From: Synechococcus sp. ATX 2A4
GTDB taxonomy: Bacteria; Cyanobacteriota; Cyanobacteriia; PCC-6307; Cyanobiaceae
Direction: 5' to 3'
Length of the DNA stretch: 64,000 nucleotides
NCBI RefSeq assembly: GCF_024346375.1
Contig: NZ_JAGQCV010000001.1
Span: 1 to 64,000, forward strand
This document shows, one piece after another, positions 62,475 through 64,000 of this stretch. A program made the position numbers and the translations under genes. The notes beneath the pieces were generated by a model. That model saw nothing but the letters and a program-made list of their open reading frames with translations, ran no database searches and had not been told where the DNA came from. The stretch's first letter is position 1, and each line of letters opens with the position of its first letter.

Positions 62475-62876
62475 ATGGCCACCATCATCGAAACCGCCAA
62501 AGGCGCCGGCCTGTTCTCCACCCTGCTCACGGCTGTGGAGGTGGCCGGCCTCACCGCAGCCCTGGAGAGCCCTGGCCCCTTCACGGTGTTCGCCCCGGTG
62601 GACGACGCCTTTGCCGCCCTGCCGCCCGGCACCGTGCAGACCCTGGTGGACAACCCGCCCCAGCTGGCGCGCATCCTCAAGTTCCACGTGCTCGCCGGTG
62701 CCTTCAGCCGCAGCGAGCTGGTGGAGCAGGCCAGCTGGGAAAGCCTGGAAGGCGCCGCGATTCCGATCCGCTGCGCCGAGCCCTTTGAAGTGAAGAATGC
62801 CTCCGTGCTCTCCGCCGACATCGTCTGCGACAACGGCATCGTGCACGTGATCAACCGGGTGATGCTGCCGGGCTGA
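62475..62876 (+). CDS. cupS: CupS, fasciclin-domain subunit of NDH-1MS
   Basis: 133 residues, a single fasciclin (FAS1) domain: TIIETAKGAGLFSTLLTAVE, GPFTVFAPVDDAFAALPPGT, ILKFHVLAG and the C-terminal DNGIVHVINRVMLPG. CupS is the small soluble subunit unique to the inducible CO2-uptake complex NDH-1MS. It lies 12 bp behind cupA. There is no signal peptide, consistent with a cytoplasmic-side subunit. Confidence 0.88.
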   Translation: MATIIETAKGAGLFSTLLTAVEVAGLTAALESPGPFTVFAPVDDAFAALPPGTVQTLVDNPPQLARILKFHVLAGAFSRSELVEQASWESLEGAAIPIRCAEPFEVKNASVLSADIVCDNGIVHVINRVMLPG

Positions 62877-63026
62877 GCTGGGTGGTAGGGGCGATCAGAG
62901 CAGGAGAAAGCAAAGAAAGGAACGTGATGGGATCGACGCCGCTGAAGGCGCTGCTGAAAGGGCCAGGGAGATTTTGGCGGGCTCAGAGTGGGCTCAGAGC
63001 GGGTTTCGGCGGGCATGGAACGGCCC

Positions 63027-64000
63027 CTAGAGATAGAAGCCCACGGTGGTCACCACACGGGTGCCGCCGTTGCGCAAGGCCTGGCGCAGATTCAGCGCCG
63101 ACTGGTTGTGCAGCAGTTTCTCCCAGGGCCGCCTCGTGACATATACGGGCAGCACCACGGTGCAGAAGCTGGAGCGGTCATTGCTGTGCTCCGCTTCGAA
63201 GCGCTGCACGAAGGAGGTGACCGGATTCACGAGCGAGCGATAAGGGGAGGGCAGCACCTCCAGGCGCACCTGGGGCAGCGTCTGGTTCCAGTGCTGGCGA
63301 AACGCTTCAGCGCCGCTGCCATCGAGATCCACGTGCACTGCCACCAGCGGCCCGGCGATGCTGCGGGCATACCGCACCGCTTCGGCGCTGCCGCGGTTGA
63401 GCGCCCCCACCAGCACCACCACCGGGGCGCCGCCCTGCTCCGGAGCTGGCGGCAAGCTGAGCGGGGTGCCGGGATCGAGACCGAGGCGGCGGGCCATGCG
63501 GCCGTAGTGGGCCTTGATCGCCAGAAACAGGTTCACCAGCAGCGGCACGCCCAGCACCACCAGCCAGGCCCCCTCGGTGAACTTGCTGAACAGCAACACG
63601 CCGCACACCACCCCGGTGACCAGGCAGCCCAGGCCATTCACCAGCGCCTTGCCCCGCCAGCTCTCGGCGGTGCGTCGCCCCTTCCACCAGTGCACCACCA
63701 TGCCCGCCTGCGAGAGGGTGAAACTGGCGAACACGCCCACGGCGTAGAGCGCGATCAACCGGCTGACACTGCCGTCGAACACCAGCAGCAACAGCGCCGC
63801 AAAGCTGCTCAGCAGCACGATGCCGTTGGTGAACACCAGCCGGTCGCCGAGGGAAGCGAGCTGGCGCGGCATGAAGCCGTCCTGGGCCAGGAAGGCGGCC
63901 AGGCGAGGGAAATCCGCGAAGGCGGTGTTGGCAGCCAGCAACAGGATCAACAGGGTGGTGAGCTGCAACAGCAGCAACAGCGGCCCATTGCCGAAGATGC
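63027..64000 (-). CDS. APC-family permease, C-terminal part (partial at window end)
   Basis: The gene enters from beyond 64000. The visible 324 codons include six or so membrane segments (FGNGPLLLLLQLTTLLILLL, AANTAFADFPRLAAFLAQDG, IALYAVGVFASFTLSQAGMV, GLGCLVTGVVCGVLLFSKF) and a soluble C-terminal domain (VVVLVGALNRGSAEAVRYAR). The AANTxxADFPR and QAGMVxHW motifs are typical of the amino-acid permease branch that includes KimA-type K+ importers. The substrate cannot be decided from this part. Confidence 0.8.
   Translation of the reverse strand, partial: IFGNGPLLLLLQLTTLLILLLAANTAFADFPRLAAFLAQDGFMPRQLASLGDRLVFTNGIVLLSSFAALLLLVFDGSVSRLIALYAVGVFASFTLSQAGMVVHWWKGRRTAESWRGKALVNGLGCLVTGVVCGVLLFSKFTEGAWLVVLGVPLLVNLFLAIKAHYGRMARRLGLDPGTPLSLPPAPEQGGAPVVVLVGALNRGSAEAVRYARSIAGPLVAVHVDLDGSGAEAFRQHWNQTLPQVRLEVLPSPYRSLVNPVTSFVQRFEAEHSNDRSSFCTVVLPVYVTRRPWEKLLHNQSALNLRQALRNGGTRVVTTVGFYL

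Overview
The window comes from a high-GC cyanobacterium. It carries a photosystem II D1 gene, NDH-1 CO2-uptake genes, the bicarbonate transporter BicA, a chlorophyll-pathway cyclase (AcsF) and several protein families known mainly from cyanobacteria (DUF3122, DUF4079, CupS). The GC-rich codon use and this inorganic-carbon gene set fit a Synechococcus/Cyanobium-type picocyanobacterium. That placement is inference; no database could be searched.

Layout. 1-190: end of an IS5-family element. 615-3302: a DUF3122 gene, then a low-oxygen-type D1 gene (psbA) followed by a Tll0287-like cytochrome c. 3320-6760: a nonsense-interrupted gene, a DUF389 membrane protein, a PEP-CTERM-like protein and two gene relics. 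6761-24343: a defence island with a frameshifted orphan hsdR, two toxin-antitoxin pairs, an AAA/DUF4276 pair, a GIY-YIG protein, and a type I restriction system (hsdM-hsdS ... hsdR) enclosing an ietAS-type ATPase/protease pair. 24492-29048: vapBC, pdxH, DUF4079, rhodanese, a second DUF3122 gene and a sulfide:quinone oxidoreductase-like gene. 29076-33304: sbcDC. 33301-37356: an Mrp antiporter operon. 37825-44186: a low-oxygen tetrapyrrole cluster (hemerythrin-like, acsF, glycosyltransferase, ADO-like di-iron protein, heme oxygenase, hemN). 44222-47421: an ArsR-controlled persulfide/sulfite operon. 47364-53351: methyltransferase, SLC13 permease, cysK and an ExbB/ExbD/TonB-like operon. 53391-57619: Ca2+ exchanger, bicA and a permease. 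57775-62876: the NDH-1MS CO2-uptake operon, with a nonsense codon in cupA. 63027-64000: an APC permease running off the end.

How it fits together. Several blocks point to life at low oxygen with sulfide. The D1 protein has the three marker residues of the microaerobic D1' form and is followed by the same cytochrome that accompanies it in Thermosynechococcus. The acsF-ho-hemN cluster resembles the low-oxygen chlAII-ho2-hemN cluster of Synechocystis. The SQR-like gene and the persulfide dioxygenase operon would deal with sulfide. The strongest anomaly is that this D1' has Tyr instead of His at position 332, a ligand of the Mn4CaO5 cluster. The second is an ADO-like oxygenase and a hemerythrin-like protein embedded in the low-oxygen tetrapyrrole cluster. 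Three genes (cupA, a small gene at 3320-3721, and hsdR at 6761-9879) are broken by one nonsense or frameshift change each, which could be real decay or base-calling errors.
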